Part shown: piece after piece, positions 24,807-37,580 of the stretch
Layout of the letters: every line of letters starts with the position of its first letter
Position numbering within the stretch: position 1 is the first letter of the stretch
Assembly (NCBI GenBank): GCA_963920705.1
Contig: OY987232.1
Coordinates: 16,059,726 to 16,123,725, forward strand
Length of the DNA stretch: 64,000 nucleotides
Source: Odiellus spinosus
Taxonomy: Eukaryota > Arthropoda > Arachnida > Opiliones > Phalangiidae
Reading direction: 5' to 3'
The notes under the pieces: generated by a model
Database searches by the model: none
What the model was told of the DNA's origin: nothing
The model's input: only the letters and a program-made list of their open reading frames with translations
Program-made: the position numbers and the translations under genes

Positions 24807-24850
24807 TTAAAATTCATAATTTAAAACTTAGGCTTAGCTATATGTTGTAT

Positions 24851-25191
24851 CAGAAGCCAATGAAACCCTCCTTTGAAGTCTACTACTCCAATGTTCCATA
24901 TAGCGCTCCTCTCTGTATGGGTAAAATTCACAATTTTACGAGATCGGAGGGGTCCTACTTCATCCCCCCCCCCCCTATCTACGGAAAATTGGAAATTCTC
25001 TCTCCACAAACGACGACGTTTTTTTGACGAACTCCAAGGCTGCTAGAGATATTCGCTCGACGAGCTCCCGCTCCGAAAACATCTACCGTTAGGAGGCGTA
25101 CGAATCGCGCTTTTTGAGAATAACCCATACAGAGAGGGGTAGACAAGACCCGGGAGTAATAGACTTCAAAGGAGGGTTTCATCGGCTTCTG
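24851..25191 (-). mobile_element. F1 MITE copy 6, no TSD
   Basis: Full-length with a lengthened C-run (about 10 C) in the middle. Flanks TGTTGTAT and CCTCAGTT do not match. Confidence 0.93.
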
Positions 25192-26095
25192 CCTCAGTTA
25201 ATTAACTCTGATTAAACCTAGGCCAGTTACACCTCGTCTAAAAAGATTACGATTAAAATTATAAACATTTTGAACTTGAAGAGATTGTCATAATCTATGT
25301 AGTGTTGTTTGTAACAAAATTTGGCCGCTAGATGTCGCTGATCGTTAAGTTTTATTGTTTCTAACCCCCTATTAAGAATAGTGTCTGTTAATTAGTACTA
25401 TATGACAAGGAAAGGTCAGTTGTGTATGACCAATCTTTGCCAAATAAGTTTACAACGAATATATTACACAATTTAACGAAATATGAAAAATTGTTAGTTA
25501 AAACATTTTAGCAATGAGATATGGTTTTAAGGCTGTTATGTTTGCCTCCGGGTACTTGAGTCATTATTAGTGGTAGGGAAAATCCTACAGACTCAGGGGA
25601 AAAACTACTACTACGTTTGGGATTTAACGGGAAACATTATAAGGAAAAATTTGAGATATAATCTAACAAAACTTTCTCCGTTTTCGAGAAATACGATTTT
25701 TTCTTTCAAGGTCATAGGATTTAATGGCAATTTTAAACGTGTCGTAATTACCAAGTTTTGAAATTTAAAAGTAATATTTTGCTAATATAATTTTGATTTA
25801 AAAGAAAGATGAAAAAAGATTACAGAGTTCAAAGTGTTTGAAAGAACTCCGTCGGGTGGGATGGGGTATTTCCAAGAATTGGATAATAATCAGAAACACA
25901 CAAGTCAGAGGGTAATTAACCGGGTGTGTGTTCTTATGTAATGCTTCTTAAAACACTCGAATAAATTCTTTAATATTGAATATTAATAATTTAGAGGTAC
26001 GAATTTACATAATGGTATTGTAGCGTGAATAGATATTATAATATGTATTAATTCTGATCTTTGTTTAACCGTCAAATGAGTTTGTTTTGCTTGAA
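25192..26095. other. Unassigned intergenic stretch
   Basis: An open frame at 25570-25761 has no exon borders or family features. No repeat ends seen. Confidence 0.45.
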
Positions 26096-26910
26096 TAGTT
26101 GGGATCTTATTGTTTCAAGTTTGAGAATGTCTTGGTCAAGTTTTGAGAATGTTTTGGTAAAGTTTAAAGAATGTTTAGGTGAAGTTTTGATAATGTTTAG
26201 GTGAAGTTTTGATAATTTTTGGTGAAGTTTTGAGAATGTTTTGGTTAAGTTTTGAGAATGTGTTGGTAAAGTTTTGAGAATGTGTTGGTAAAGTTTTGTG
26301 AATGTGTTGGTAAAGTTTTGAGATTGTTTTTTTAAGTTTTGAGAATGTTTTGGTAAAGTTTTATGAATGGTTTGGTAAAGTTTTGAGAATGGTTTGATAA
26401 AGATTCGAGAATGTTTTGGTAAAGTTTTGAGAATGTTTTGGTAAAGTTTTGAGAATGTTTTGGTAAAGTTTTGAGAATGTTTTGGTAAAGTTTTGAGAAT
26501 GTTTTGGTAAAGTTTTGAGAATGTTTTGGTAAAGTTTTGAGAATGTTTTGGTAAAATTTGGAGTACGTTTTAGTAATGTTTTGGTAAAGTTTTGAGGATG
26601 TGTTGGTAAAGTTTTGAGAATGTTTTGGTAAAGTTTTGAGAATGTTTTGGTAAAGTTTTGAGATTGTTTTGGTAAAGTTTTATGAATGGTTTGGTAAAGT
26701 TTTGAGAATGGTTTGATAAAGATTCGAGAATGTTTTGGTAAAGTTTTGAGAATGATTGGTCAAGTTTTGAGAATGATTTGGTGAAGTTTTGAGAATAATT
26801 TGGTCAAGTTTTGAGAATGATTTGGTCAAGTTTTGAGAATGTTTTGGTTAAGTTTTGAGAATGTTTTGGTAAAGTTTAGAGAATAATTTGGTCAAGTTTT
26901 GAGAATCCTT
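26096..26910. repeat. 22-bp minisatellite
   Basis: Unit GTTTTGGTAAAGTTTTGAGA plus AT, about 36 copies. Confidence 0.95.
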
Positions 26911-27303
26911 AAAAAATCTTCAAATGGTTTTCCAATGGTTTTTGGATAGTTTTTGAACGATGTTCTGGCTTGTTTTGGTAGAGTCAAAGATTAATTTTTA
27001 ATTGTTTTGGTAAAGTTTTATTTCGTAACGTGTTCAAATTGTGTTTTAAAACTTAAGGGATCACTGTATAAAGAAGAATATGCGATTAATTTGCAACTTT
27101 TTGAAAATTTTCACCTATTTGAAAATAATTTTTAAATTTTCTTCTATTTATCGACTATTTGACCTAATATTCTTTGTTATTCTTAAATTGTCTAAATTTA
27201 AGAATTTTCCGCGAAAAAGCCTGGTTGTCTGTTGCTACATAATTCTTATCTTTCTTAGGAATATTTATCTTCCATTAAAAGTCTGTTTAGTTCTACAATA
27301 TAT
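26911..27303. other. Unassigned intergenic stretch
   Basis: The open frame at 27080-27316 is AT-rich, hydrophobic and runs into F1; not supported as a gene. Confidence 0.45.
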
Positions 27304-27640
27304 CAGAAGCCGATGAAACCCTCCTTTGAAGTCTAATACTCCCTGGTCTTGTCTACCCATCTCTGTATGGGTTAGTTCCCAAAAGCGCGATTAGTACGCC
27401 TCCTAACGGTAGATATTTTCGGAGCGGGAGTTCGTCGAGCGAATATCTCTAGCAGCCTCGGAGTTCGTCAAAAAAACGTCGTCATTTGTGGAGAGAGAGA
27501 ATTTCCAATTTTCCGTAGACAGGGGGTATGAAGTAGGACCCCTCTGATCTCGTAAAATTGGGAATTTTACCCATACAGAGAGGAGCGCTATATGGAACAT
27601 TAGAGTAATAGACTTCAAAGGAGGGTTTCATCGGCTTCTG
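27304..27640 (+). mobile_element. F1 MITE copy 7
   Basis: Full-length F1, exact 7-bp TSD AATATAT. Confidence 0.95.
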
Positions 27641-27685
27641 AATATATTAAAATTATGGATTTTAAACCACAGCATATGGTGATAT

Positions 27686-27966
27686 CAAGGAGGATCAGAG
27701 AAGGAGAGGAAATGTGGGGACGGCGCGGTTCCTACTGCGTCGGCCTAAACTCCCACTCTGGGAGAACGGGGGTAGAGACGTTTCGTGGTAAAATGTTGTC
27801 GCGTGGGTAAAACGAATCCTTTATGAGACGCGCTAGCTAGCGACCACGTGACAACAGTTTACCTCGAGAATTTCCTATCCCCCCTCTCCACCCGAGTGGG
27901 AGGTTGGCTCTTCTCTCTCTAACTCAACGCAGCCCCACATTTCCTCTCCTTCTCTGATCCTCCTTG
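27686..27966. mobile_element. F3 MITE copy 2
   Basis: 281 bp, inverted relative to copy 1, exact 7-bp TSD GTGATAT. Confidence 0.94.
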
Positions 27967-28386
27967 GTGATATCTAAATGCATCAGATAATATGTAAGTT
28001 TCCTAAGTACTCTTCAAGCCCCGCTAAAATAACAATTCAAGTAAACTTATGAATAACAAAACACCCAAAATAAATTTCAACTCTTTTAGATTAAAGTTCG
28101 AAGAATATCCAATATGTAAATGATGAAAAGAAAAAGGCATAAATTTGTAAATTCTAAATCTTACTGAACACACGTTCCTAATTGCCAGAAAAAAAATGTA
28201 GTTTCAACGGAAATTGTAATATTGGAGACAAAGAAAAAGGCATAAATTTTATCAGGAAAGAAATGTCTATAAGTATGGGCGTTTATCTCAGTTTATCCGG
28301 AACTGCGAAGAACTCAAAAACTCCCACAGTATTCACAGATGGAAAATTAAAGTGATTCTAAGACCATTTTTGTAAATAGTTTCTAT
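27967..28386. other. Unassigned intergenic stretch
   Basis: Nothing recognised. Confidence 0.5.
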
Positions 28387-28722
28387 CAGAAGCCGATGAA
28401 ACCCTCCTTTGAAGTCTACTACTCTAATGTTCGATATAGCGCTCCTCTCTGTATGGGTAAAATTCACAATTTTACGAGTTAGAAGGGGTCCTACTTCATC
28501 CCCCTGTCTACGGAAAATTGGAAATTCTCTCTCTCCACAAACGACGACGTTTTTTTGACGAACTCCGAGGCTGCTAGAGATATTCGCTCGACGAACTCCC
28601 GCTTCGAAAATATCTACCGTTAGGAGGCGTACGAATCGCGCTTTTTGAAACTAACCCATACAGAGAGGAGTAGACAAGACCCGGGAGTAATAGACTTCAA
28701 AGGAGGGTTTCATCGGCTTCTG
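28387..28722 (-). mobile_element. F1 MITE copy 8
   Basis: Full-length F1, exact 7-bp TSD TTTCTAT. Confidence 0.95.
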
Positions 28723-28769
28723 TTTCTATCATAAAAGAGGAGGAGCTTACTTAGGAAATGTTGCCGTCA

Positions 28770-29023
28770 ACGTCATCAGCTACGTCATAGCTTGTAAAAC
28801 TCATAGCGCTCGTGAGCACCGAGCATTTCTTAAGCCTATCTCTCAAGGTCGCGTGACTTCTGAACCCTCTGACCTCTAGCGTTTTACGAAAACGGAAATA
28901 ACTGCCCCGTATAATTTTAACGCCACGTGATTTCGTGACGTAGTTAGCAACATTCGATCAAGACGTCACCCCCACAACTTCTTTTATAATATCAACAATT
29001 CAAATCCCCACAATACTACGTCA
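28770..29023. promoter_or_regulatory. Cluster of five ACGTCA (CRE-like) motifs
   Basis: ACGTCA or its complement TGACGT at 28770, 28782, 28936, 28963 and 29018, plus CACGTG at 28924. The stretch is more GC-rich than its surroundings and lies between an F1 and an F4 element. ACGTCA is the core of CREB/ATF sites; no nearby gene start was seen, so a role is unproven. Confidence 0.3.
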
Positions 29024-29299
29024 TTCGAGACACTCTAGCAGCCGCATTCGCCGTGTAAATAGTGAAATCGGAAGTTGGGAGGGAAGCCAATATAGCCAAG
29101 CGCGGCCCGCCTAAATTCCGTCCCTCTCTCCAGACTCTAAATATCGAGGAAGAGTCCAAATCACTCGAGCCAGACAGGGGTGATGACTTTTTTGTCTATT
29201 TTTAAGTGATGGACTATAACGTAAAACTGCACCTTTGCTGATAATATTAATTGCTACGGGGCGTTGTATACTTTTATGGAATAAAGTTATTGACTTTTG
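29023..29299. mobile_element. F4 copy, left end missing
   Basis: From the CATTCGAGACACTCTAGC inner block through GCGCGGCCCGCC to the right terminus GACTTTTG. Confidence 0.82.
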
Positions 29300-29529
29300 A
29301 TAAAACTATAACATTCAGACACAATTGCTTCGAGAGTCAAACCGGTATAGATCGATAGTAATCGATAGGGGGTTTTTACCATTCATATATTTTTGGAATT
29401 TTATATTTGAAATTTCTTAAAAATGAGTCAACCCAAAGGTGTACAATTTTTAATATATTATTATAATAATATGCATAAAAAATATGACTTTCATTCTCGA
29501 AATTTAAGCAAGAACTAGGCATAAATTAA

Positions 29530-30317
29530 AGAGACACTTCGAGCTTTTAATTTATATTCGTAATTACCATGACAAAAAACGTATTCGATAATATTTTCAA
29601 ACAACTATTAGACACGTTTTTGATATTTAAATTAATTTCTAAAGTTTGTTAAAATTGAATAAATGTATATACAAAATCGGACCAATCATATTATTTCAGC
29701 CTTTATCAGCGCTTGTAATGTCTTAAAATTAAAAGAATATGCCAGCGTTTGATGGTCAAGGTCTTAGGCATCAAACTTCAACCAGAAGCCGATGAAACCC
29801 TCCTTTGAAGTCTATTACTCCCTGGTCTTGTCTACCCCTCTCTGTATGGGTTAGTTTCAAAAAGCGCGATTCGTACGCCTCCTAACGGTAGATATTTTCG
29901 GAGCGGGAGTTCGTCGAGCGAATATCTCTAGCAGCCTTGGAGTTCGTCAAAAAAACGTCGTCGTTTGTGGAGAGAGAGAATTTCCAATTTTCCGTAGACA
30001 GGGGGGATGAAGTAGGACCCCCTCCGATCTCGTAAAATTGGGAATTTTACCCATACAGAGAGGAGCGCTATATGGAACATTAGAGTAGTAGACTTCAAAG
30101 GAGGGTTTCATCGGCTTCTGCTTCAGCCTATTCTTTTAATGTTAGGGCATTACAAGCACTGTTGAAGGCTGAAATAATATGATTGGCCCGATTTTAAACC
30201 AAAGAAAACAACCAAAAATTAATTTAAATACCAGAAACGTGTCTAAAAATTGTTTGAAAATCCTCAAATAGGTTTTATGGTGCCACGGTGATTCCATTTT
30301 TAGCTCGAAGTTTCCCT
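29530..30317. mobile_element. F11 palindromic element with nested F1
   Basis: TTAA|AGAGACACTTCGAGC to GCTCGAAGTTTCCCT|TTAA, inner pair TATTATTTCAGCC / GGCTGAAATAATATG. F1 copy 9 inserted at the centre. Confidence 0.85.
29783..30120 (+). mobile_element. F1 MITE copy 9, nested in F11
   Basis: Full-length F1 with near TSD CTTCAAC/CTTCAGC, inserted near the centre of the F11 palindrome at 29530-30317. Confidence 0.94.
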
Positions 30318-30484
30318 TTAAATATTAAAACCCTGTGAAATCTTATGTAGTAAATTTTTACTCGTATTCATTGCAACATCTTTTTCAATGTCAATATTTT
30401 TAAAACATCAAATCGTACAATTACCTTGTTAAAACTTTACCCCAGGATTTTCCTATAATTATAGCCGCAATATTAAACCTTTTT

Positions 30485-30702
30485 TTTTGAGTCAATTGCC
30501 CTGGGGCGCTATTAATATACAATATGAGATAACACCCAAGGAATTACCACTAGTCCGGACGGGATTAAAAGAAAATCTATCAGATTCATGTAGGTGTTTT
30601 AATGATACGTTTATTTTGCCCAACGCCGAAGAGCAAGACATTCAACTACCGAAGCTGACTCCTCACTCGAAAATGAAAATGACTCATTTCTTTATTTTAT
30701 AA
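30485..30702 (+). CDS. Exon-like open stretch, unknown
   Basis: A T-tract plus GAG acceptor-like site at about 30490 is followed by an open frame with non-repetitive, polar composition (QLPWGAINIQYEITPKELPL ... SDSCRCFNDTFILP ... LTPHSKMKMTHFFIL) ending at TAA. It has no match to the repeats in this window. No partner exon or donor was found; it could be a terminal exon, a relic or chance. Confidence 0.25.
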
Positions 30703-31206
30703 ACCACTAAGAACTTTTCGGCCGGTTATTAAAAGGGACAGTTGGAAAAACCCCATTTAGTAGCTACTATAGATGAATAAAATTTGTGACGATACCTCTG
30801 CGTTTCATTCCGTTGGCTAGACTATTACGATGAGAGGCGCTAACATGGAGTATTTAAAAGCTAGGAGTAAAATATAGATAATATATAATATGATTATGAT
30901 TTGTGGCTAAACTCATCAAAATGTAATTAAAAATTGGGGGAATTTTTGATCTTCTTGAGACATCTAGAGACTGGAATTTTATTCATTTCTCAATTACTGT
31001 TTAGAGAAAACACTAAGAGGGTTTTTACGGCTGATATAGATTTAAGATTGTCATATTTGAACCATATAATAATATATTCACAGAATAGTGATTATAATAA
31101 AATTAATTATTGGCATATTACCAAGTTAATATACTCTTACAAAAGTAATTAAAATTATTTGTTGTTTTATTTTGAAGTAAATGTAACCAATTTCTCAAGA
31201 AAACCT
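30703..31206. other. Unassigned intergenic stretch
   Basis: AT-rich; the open frame 30934-31152 has no supporting feature. Confidence 0.45.
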
Positions 31207-31754
31207 AGAGCTCGGAATCGGATAATGAATAACTTAGGATATCCATTGATAACCAGGCTTTTTTTTCAGATATTTTAATCTCGGATAAATTAAGTTAATA
31301 TAAATCCATAAATTATATAAACAGAATCGTATTCAAATGCTGGATACGAATTAGACCCGGAGATAAAATTTTAAGCTCGATTAATAAACAAATCGCGTTT
31401 ATTCGAACGGATAACGCGAAGATAAAAATACGACGTTTCTCGAAATCCGTGTAGAATGAAATATAATAATTCGATTTTTTTCATCTAAATCGAAAGGAAC
31501 AATTCTAGCTTCGAGATCTCAATTTTGGGTTAAAATAGACGAAGAAACTCTTTGGTTTCAAATGTTTCTTATCGGCGAATGAATAACTTTATAACTCGTA
31601 TGAATTTCCTAAATAACAATGAGTAGGAATTGTAAGTTTGCCGTTATATTCGGGTATCCGTTAACACTCGAATAAGAAATGGATATTTTAATATCTGATT
31701 GACATTCACGAAGGTCTTATTCAATTAACAAAAGTTATACGAATTCCGAGCTCT
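31207..31754. mobile_element. F9 element, second subtype, complete
   Basis: AGAGCTCGGAATCGGAT ... TTATACGAATTCCGAGCTCT, 548 bp. Confidence 0.83.
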
Positions 31755-32373
31755 ATTAACAGGTTATGCCTTTCATTTTCGTTAAATATTAGTAAATAAT
31801 CTTTTTCTCCTGTTGTTTAAGACATGTGAATGACCTATGACTAAGGTTTAGGTGCAGTCATTATTTTTCTTTAAACACTAATTATTCTAACCATCAAATC
31901 AAGTTCAAAGTTTAAAAACTACTTTCATTGTCTATTGGATTTAATATTAATTATTCATCCGCCTAAAACATGTTGTGTTCAACATAATTATATAAAAGAG
32001 TACCCAGACGTTGACTCATTGGCTTTAAATACCGGAAATACCAAGTGACGAGTTCCGTAAAACCAACATTGTTTTAAAAAACGCCTCTTAATTTCAATTT
32101 TAACTTGGTAGCACGTGTGAAGCGAGATAGATTAGGCTTATCTTTAAGTAAACAAACCCTTGAGGTAAAGGTTACCTTGGATAAAATTTCGTTAAATATT
32201 CAATTTAAGTTAATTAAGGTTATGTTACCGTAGATTAGGCTAACCTAAGATAAAATCTGTAGCCATATTTAGGACAAGGTAATTTCTATGATAATTAGTT
32301 GTAATTCATGCTCAAATTATAGGTTATGTTGGGTTTTTCATGTCGCATGTTGGACAATTCTTTCCAATTGTAA
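31755..32373. other. Unassigned intergenic stretch
   Basis: Nothing recognised. Confidence 0.5.
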
Positions 32374-32712
32374 CAGAAGCCTATGAAACCCTCCTTTGAA
32401 GTCTACTACTCCAATGTTCCATATAGCGCTCCTCTCTGTATGGGTAAAATTACCAATTTTACGAGATCGGAGGGGTACTACTTCATACCCCCCCTGTCTA
32501 CGGAAAATTGGAAATTCTCTCTCTCCACAAACGACGACGTTTTTTTGACGAACTCCGAGGCTGCTAGAGATATTCGCTGGACGAACTCCCGCTCCGAAAA
32601 TATCTACCGTTAGGAGGCGTACGAATCGCGCTTTTTGAAACTAACCCATACAGAGAGGGGTAGACAAGACCAGGGAGTAATAAACTTCAAAGGAGGGTTT
32701 CATCTACTTCTG
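32374..32712 (-). mobile_element. F1 MITE copy 10, variant right end
   Basis: Left end normal (one base change), right end CATCTACTTCTG, the TAGATG terminal variant. Flanks ATTGTAA and ATTGAAT are not a clean TSD. Confidence 0.93.
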
Positions 32713-32912
32713 ATTGAATTTATATGTAAAAATAAGGAACTTTTTAAAGAAATATAAAATCGTTTTTTAATTAATTAACTATCGTGTTTTCCGGTTAATC
32801 TCAATGACGCAATTGAAGTTCCTTAAACGAGGAAATAATATAGGTGATGATAATGAACTATGCTGTAATTTTGCGCCATTCAATTGAAATTTAAAAAAAT
32901 TATATGAATGAA

Positions 32913-33590
32913 AGGGAAACTTGTAGCTAAAAATGGAACAAATTTTAAATTTATTTTCGGAATCACCATGACAAAAAATGTATCAGAGAATGCTTGTAAT
33001 GTCCTAATCAGGGTGACCACTAAAAATTTGAAAATCCTATATAGGAAATATAGGAAATTTCTTTGCGAAATATAGGAAAATACAGGAAGAATTTTATGTA
33101 AAATATAGGATAAAATAGGAAGAAATAAGTGTAAAATATATGATAAAATAGGAAAATAATTAAAAGTAGGAACCGTGTTTATTATTGCGTCACAACTCTC
33201 GCCACCGGTTTAAACACGGTATTAATATGATCCAATTACTTAAATAGTATGGAATTTTACAGACTATTTTAACTGGAAAATGTACAGTTAAGCTAAAATA
33301 ATTTTATACGGCCACAGCTGACAGTATGATTTATAATTTTACCCTTAACTAGAGATTTTGAGTAGAAATATAGGAGATTATAGGAATTGCCATTAAATTA
33401 TAGGAGAAAATAGGAAGGAGGTGAAAATATAGGAAAAAATATGAAATATAGGAAAAGTGGTCATCCTGCCTAATATTAAAAGAATATGCCGGTGTTTGAT
33501 GTCTAAGACCTTGACCATCGTTTATTTGGCACCCGGTGATTCCGAAAATAAATTCAAACCCTGTTTCCATTTATAGCTTCAAGTTTCCCT
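32913..33590. mobile_element. F11 palindromic element with nested CAGGGTGACCAC element
   Basis: AGGGAAACTTGTAGC to GCTTCAAGTTTCCCT|TTAA; interrupted at 33009-33468. Confidence 0.82.
33009..33468. mobile_element. Nested element with CAGGGTGACCACT termini
   Basis: CAGGGTGACCACT ... AGTGGTCATCCTG, 6-bp duplication CCTAAT (33003-33008, 33469-33474). Subterminal zones are runs of ATATAGGAAAA-type repeats on both arms. Confidence 0.75.
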
Positions 33591-33774
33591 TTAAAGTTTG
33601 TCAATTTTGACGCTAGACTCGGTGAACGGGAGCTCCCAATATTTCTTACGAATAATATTTAACAACACACCCACCGACAATTAGGATTTCAAAACAACGC
33701 AACGGAAATAAAGGCGGAAAAAAATGAACTAGCCTTGTTAAAAAAATCTTTGAAATGTATCTACAAAATCACAT

Positions 33775-34369
33775 TTTTTAAAAAATTATTTCGATGAGAA
33801 TTAATTATTTAAAACTTAAATAGGCTTAGCTATGTGTTTGAATTTTTCACTGTTGCCAAAGGACCAATCAGAGTGAAGAGCCAATGACAGGAGACTCTAT
33901 CGAAGTTAGATCGTAGAACTCCTAGCGACATCTAGGTGATAATATAAAGATCTTGGTTTAAATTGAAGATTTGAAATAGAATAGTTTACTAATTTTCTCC
34001 AATAGAAGCGGCAGCTACGTTTTAAAAACTATAAGCTTCGCTAGTAACGAGCTTTGGATGATAATGATGCCTACAATCTTTTATAAACCTAATTTTCATA
34101 AAAATCAAATCCAAAATTTAATCTACGTTATCACCTAGATGTCGCTAGGGTTTCTACTTTTTTATCTTAGTAAGTCGGGGGATGAGTCCTTGGTTCTGAT
34201 TGGCTTCTTGGCAAAAGTAGAAAAATTCAAACGCGTGTTTAGGATATAAAACTTTAAAAAATATTTTCTAATAGTATTTGTACTTCAAAAATTATGAAAA
34301 AATTCAGGGGAGCATATTTTTATATAAGGAATCAGAAAAAAATACTTCATTTCAGCTAATAGTATCCCT
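33775..34369. mobile_element. F10 element copy 1
   Basis: TTATTTCGATGAGAATTAAT ... CTAGCGACATCTAGGTGATA ... GCTAATAGTATCCCT|TTAA. Nearly identical copy at 59456-60049. Confidence 0.83.
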
Positions 34370-36009
34370 TTAAATTATCAAATTTAAAAAAAAAAAAAAA
34401 ATCTTGAATTAAAAACTAGGTTTTCACTACAATTATTGAAACTAGAATATTAATTATGTTAAAATGATGCATTGACTTGTCATCGAAAACTTTCACTGCA
34501 CCTTTGGGATCTCACAAGTCAGTTAAAAACTTGGTTAAAATTTAAATGAGAGACGCGGAGAAGAAACATATCTAGCGTGCAATAAACGATAATGTTCCTA
34601 TTTCCCCGAGTAATTATAGTTTATTTCAACTAAATTTGTGTAATCTATGATAACATTGTAACGTTAAAAGGGTTACAGACATATAAGATGAAGGCTTAAG
34701 AAATTTCAAATTCGTGCCTTTTTTAAAACAGGGCTCCCAGTCTTAAGTCCACCAAAAATAATAGGTGTTATAGCTTCGAAATGTCAAATTATATAGGATA
34801 TTTACAGGTCCGAAAATATTTACAAGTCTGTTTAGAATAATGAACTTTCTAACACTTAAAAATCACACCATCTCTACTGATCATTGTTAAGCCTACTTTC
34901 TGAGTAATTTAAACAATTGAAATTGATACTATGGCACGCTAGTTATTCGAAAATCGAACGTAAATGATTAAATTAAAATTCACTCACCAAATAAACCTGG
35001 GAACATAGGTAGCGTTTCAAAACTTCATAGCACTTATATCCCGTCACGAGTACAGTCGCACAAAACGGCCAATTCAATGAGACGTCAAAAAACAGGTAGA
35101 TTCATTTGAAACTTATTTTGATCATATCGCGATAGTCCAGCGAATATTAGAATAAAAACTGTATTAATTAGATCAACTTACGCTTTATATTACCGATTAT
35201 CGTTAAATTATACTTTAAGATCGCGCGAAACACTTTGAAAACCGGACTTTACATCGGTGAACCGTGTGGGTGACAAACAGACGACCTAAGCCTTCAGAAT
35301 TGTGTAGCCGGACTCGTGACGGATTTAAATAGATGTATAGTTTCGGATTACAACATGTAAAGATGATCCCTAAATTTTAGGAATGTTCCAACCATCTTAA
35401 AAATAAAATATGGAACGGTGTCTAACTTAACATTTCGGACAATAATTTCCTTATTGTAACCGAGGTTGTAACCTTCAAAACTAATATACAAATTACAGGT
35501 TTTTTATAAGAGTACTTGGGAATTATGGGTATTTATAGGTATTATAGGTACTCTGAAAGCCCTGAAAATAGTTTGATTAGATGTAAAATATTAACGTTAT
35601 GAATTGCAGACGGTAACCATTTATTATTATACTCGCAAACCACAAATTAGAGATTTTACATTTGTTGTGCTTAATATTAGGTTTAATATTTTCTCATTTT
35701 AAAAGTTAAACGTTTTCCAATTGTTATGTTTTTAATGATTTTGCATTTGTTAAATTTGAAGTATTATTTCAGTTGAGTTTGAGGTATACGGCTGTGTTAC
35801 GAGTAAGTTGTTTCCTATCTTTATCTAATTACTTATAAGCCCGTGGTAACTAGAACTAATTAGTTAATAAGTGGGCGTAATTGTTAAAATATTTAATTTA
35901 ATTGAAATTAAGCCTGTCGCGGATTTTTCACGAACTCCAAATACAAATTGAGCAGAATCTTCGGAAAGGCTACTAATAGTCTTCTGTAGGATCGATAAAT
36001 AAATTTCAC
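34370..36009. other. Unassigned stretch with one exon-like patch
   Basis: On the minus strand, 35095-34987 reads VSLNWPFCATVLVTGYKCYE ... CSQVYL before a GTGAGT donor, but no acceptor or start codon was found. The rest is AT-rich and unassigned; 35925-35975 resembles an F12 end. Confidence 0.35.
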
Positions 36010-36345
36010 CAGAAGCCGATGAAACCCTCCTTTGAAGTCTATTACTCCCGGGTCTTGTCTACCCTCTCCGTATGGGTTATTCTCAAAAGGCGCGATCCGT
36101 ACGCCTCCTAACGGTAGATGTTTTCGGAGCGGGAGCTCGTCGAGCGAATATCTCTAGCAGCCTTGGAGTTCGTCCAAAAAACGTCGTCGTTTGTGGAGAG
36201 AGAGAATTTCCAATTTTCAGTAGACAGGGGGGATGAAGTAGGACCCCTTCTAACTCGTAAAATTGGGAATTTTACCCATACAGAGAGGAGCGCTATATGG
36301 AACATTAGAGTAGTAGACTTCAAAGGAGGGTTTCATCGGCTTCTG
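36010..36345 (+). mobile_element. F1 MITE copy 11
   Basis: Full-length F1, exact 7-bp TSD ATTTCAC. Confidence 0.95.
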
Positions 36346-36737
36346 ATTTCACCATACATCTCAATCCCACATGGACATCCAATGATGTCTAATTAATTTA
36401 TAGCCAATTAGCCAGATTGATCCCAAGTAAGTTAACTAAACACAGCATGAGGTTAAGGACCAAGTTCTTCCGGTAAATAAAAATTTAATTAACCGCCTTT
36501 TAATTAATAATAATTAATCTTCCCAATGACCAATAAATTATCTCATTTCATGAACTTGCTTAAACTTAAAAAGCTTATTTTTTCCGTAGGATTGCATCGC
36601 GCTGTATTGATTGGCCCAAACATAATTAATTACCGTGCTAAGTGTTTTAATTATTATTTGGTATAATAAAATGGTTACAATTTAAGTACAACACCAAGGG
36701 GTTAGGTACTTAAGTCAAATCCGACTAACATATTCAC
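36346..36737. other. Unassigned stretch
   Basis: Nothing recognised. Confidence 0.5.
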
Positions 36738-37088
36738 AAAACAAATATTAAACTAGAAATAAATCTAAAATTTACCTGGAAAATAGGCTTAGCTGAATTC
36801 ATGGCGATCTGAATTTCTTCGCCTTGAAGGGTCAGCGACCAATGAGCAAAGGCCTTGTCGTTAAGGCGAGATCTCCATGAGACTTCCAATAACATTCGAT
36901 TGGTCGCTGACTCATCAATCCAAAGAAATTCAGGATCTCAATGAATCGAGCTAAGCCTCTTTTGATTTTAAGTTTTAAATTTATTTCTAGTTTAATATTT
37001 GTTTATAAATTTTGTTTAATGTTGGATTAGGTCTATTTAAACGATAAGTAATCGATAAAATCACTCGTTGTTTGGTTTCATTCTCCCT
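36738..37088. mobile_element. F5 copy, left end lost
   Basis: AATATTAAACTAGAAATAAA to CATTCTCCCT|TTAA. Confidence 0.8.
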
Positions 37089-37580
37089 TTAAAGTCATCA
37101 TTATTATTTCATCCCCATGATTCATTTGGTGTTTGCATTTCTATCCGATCTCTGATCGTTAATTAAGACTATTTCCTCAAGTTTCTCTGATCTCATTTTT
37201 GATTTATTGTTAATCTTGTTAATGTCTGATAATATTAAATATATATAAAATGATCACTGGACACAAAAGGCTTAACAATTTTTGAACGTTGTTTAAATTT
37301 TAGATCCGCCTTTTACTTTTTACAACTATTCTATTTTAGCTTAAATGTGTTCACGATCAATACAATACATTATTTAAAAAAGGCCATACATTTAAATAAA
37401 CTTCTTTTTCGTTTATCGAAACGGAGTTTATGAATATATTTTATAATAGTGTGGGTGTTTAATGTTATTTAAAATTAAATGCTCATTTTAATAAATAGTA
37501 ATGGGTGCCCATTCATTAGGATAATCTACAAAATAGCGTTTTAATCCATGTTTTAATTGATTCTCGACCATAATTATTGT
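37089..37580. other. Unassigned stretch
   Basis: Nothing recognised. Confidence 0.5.
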
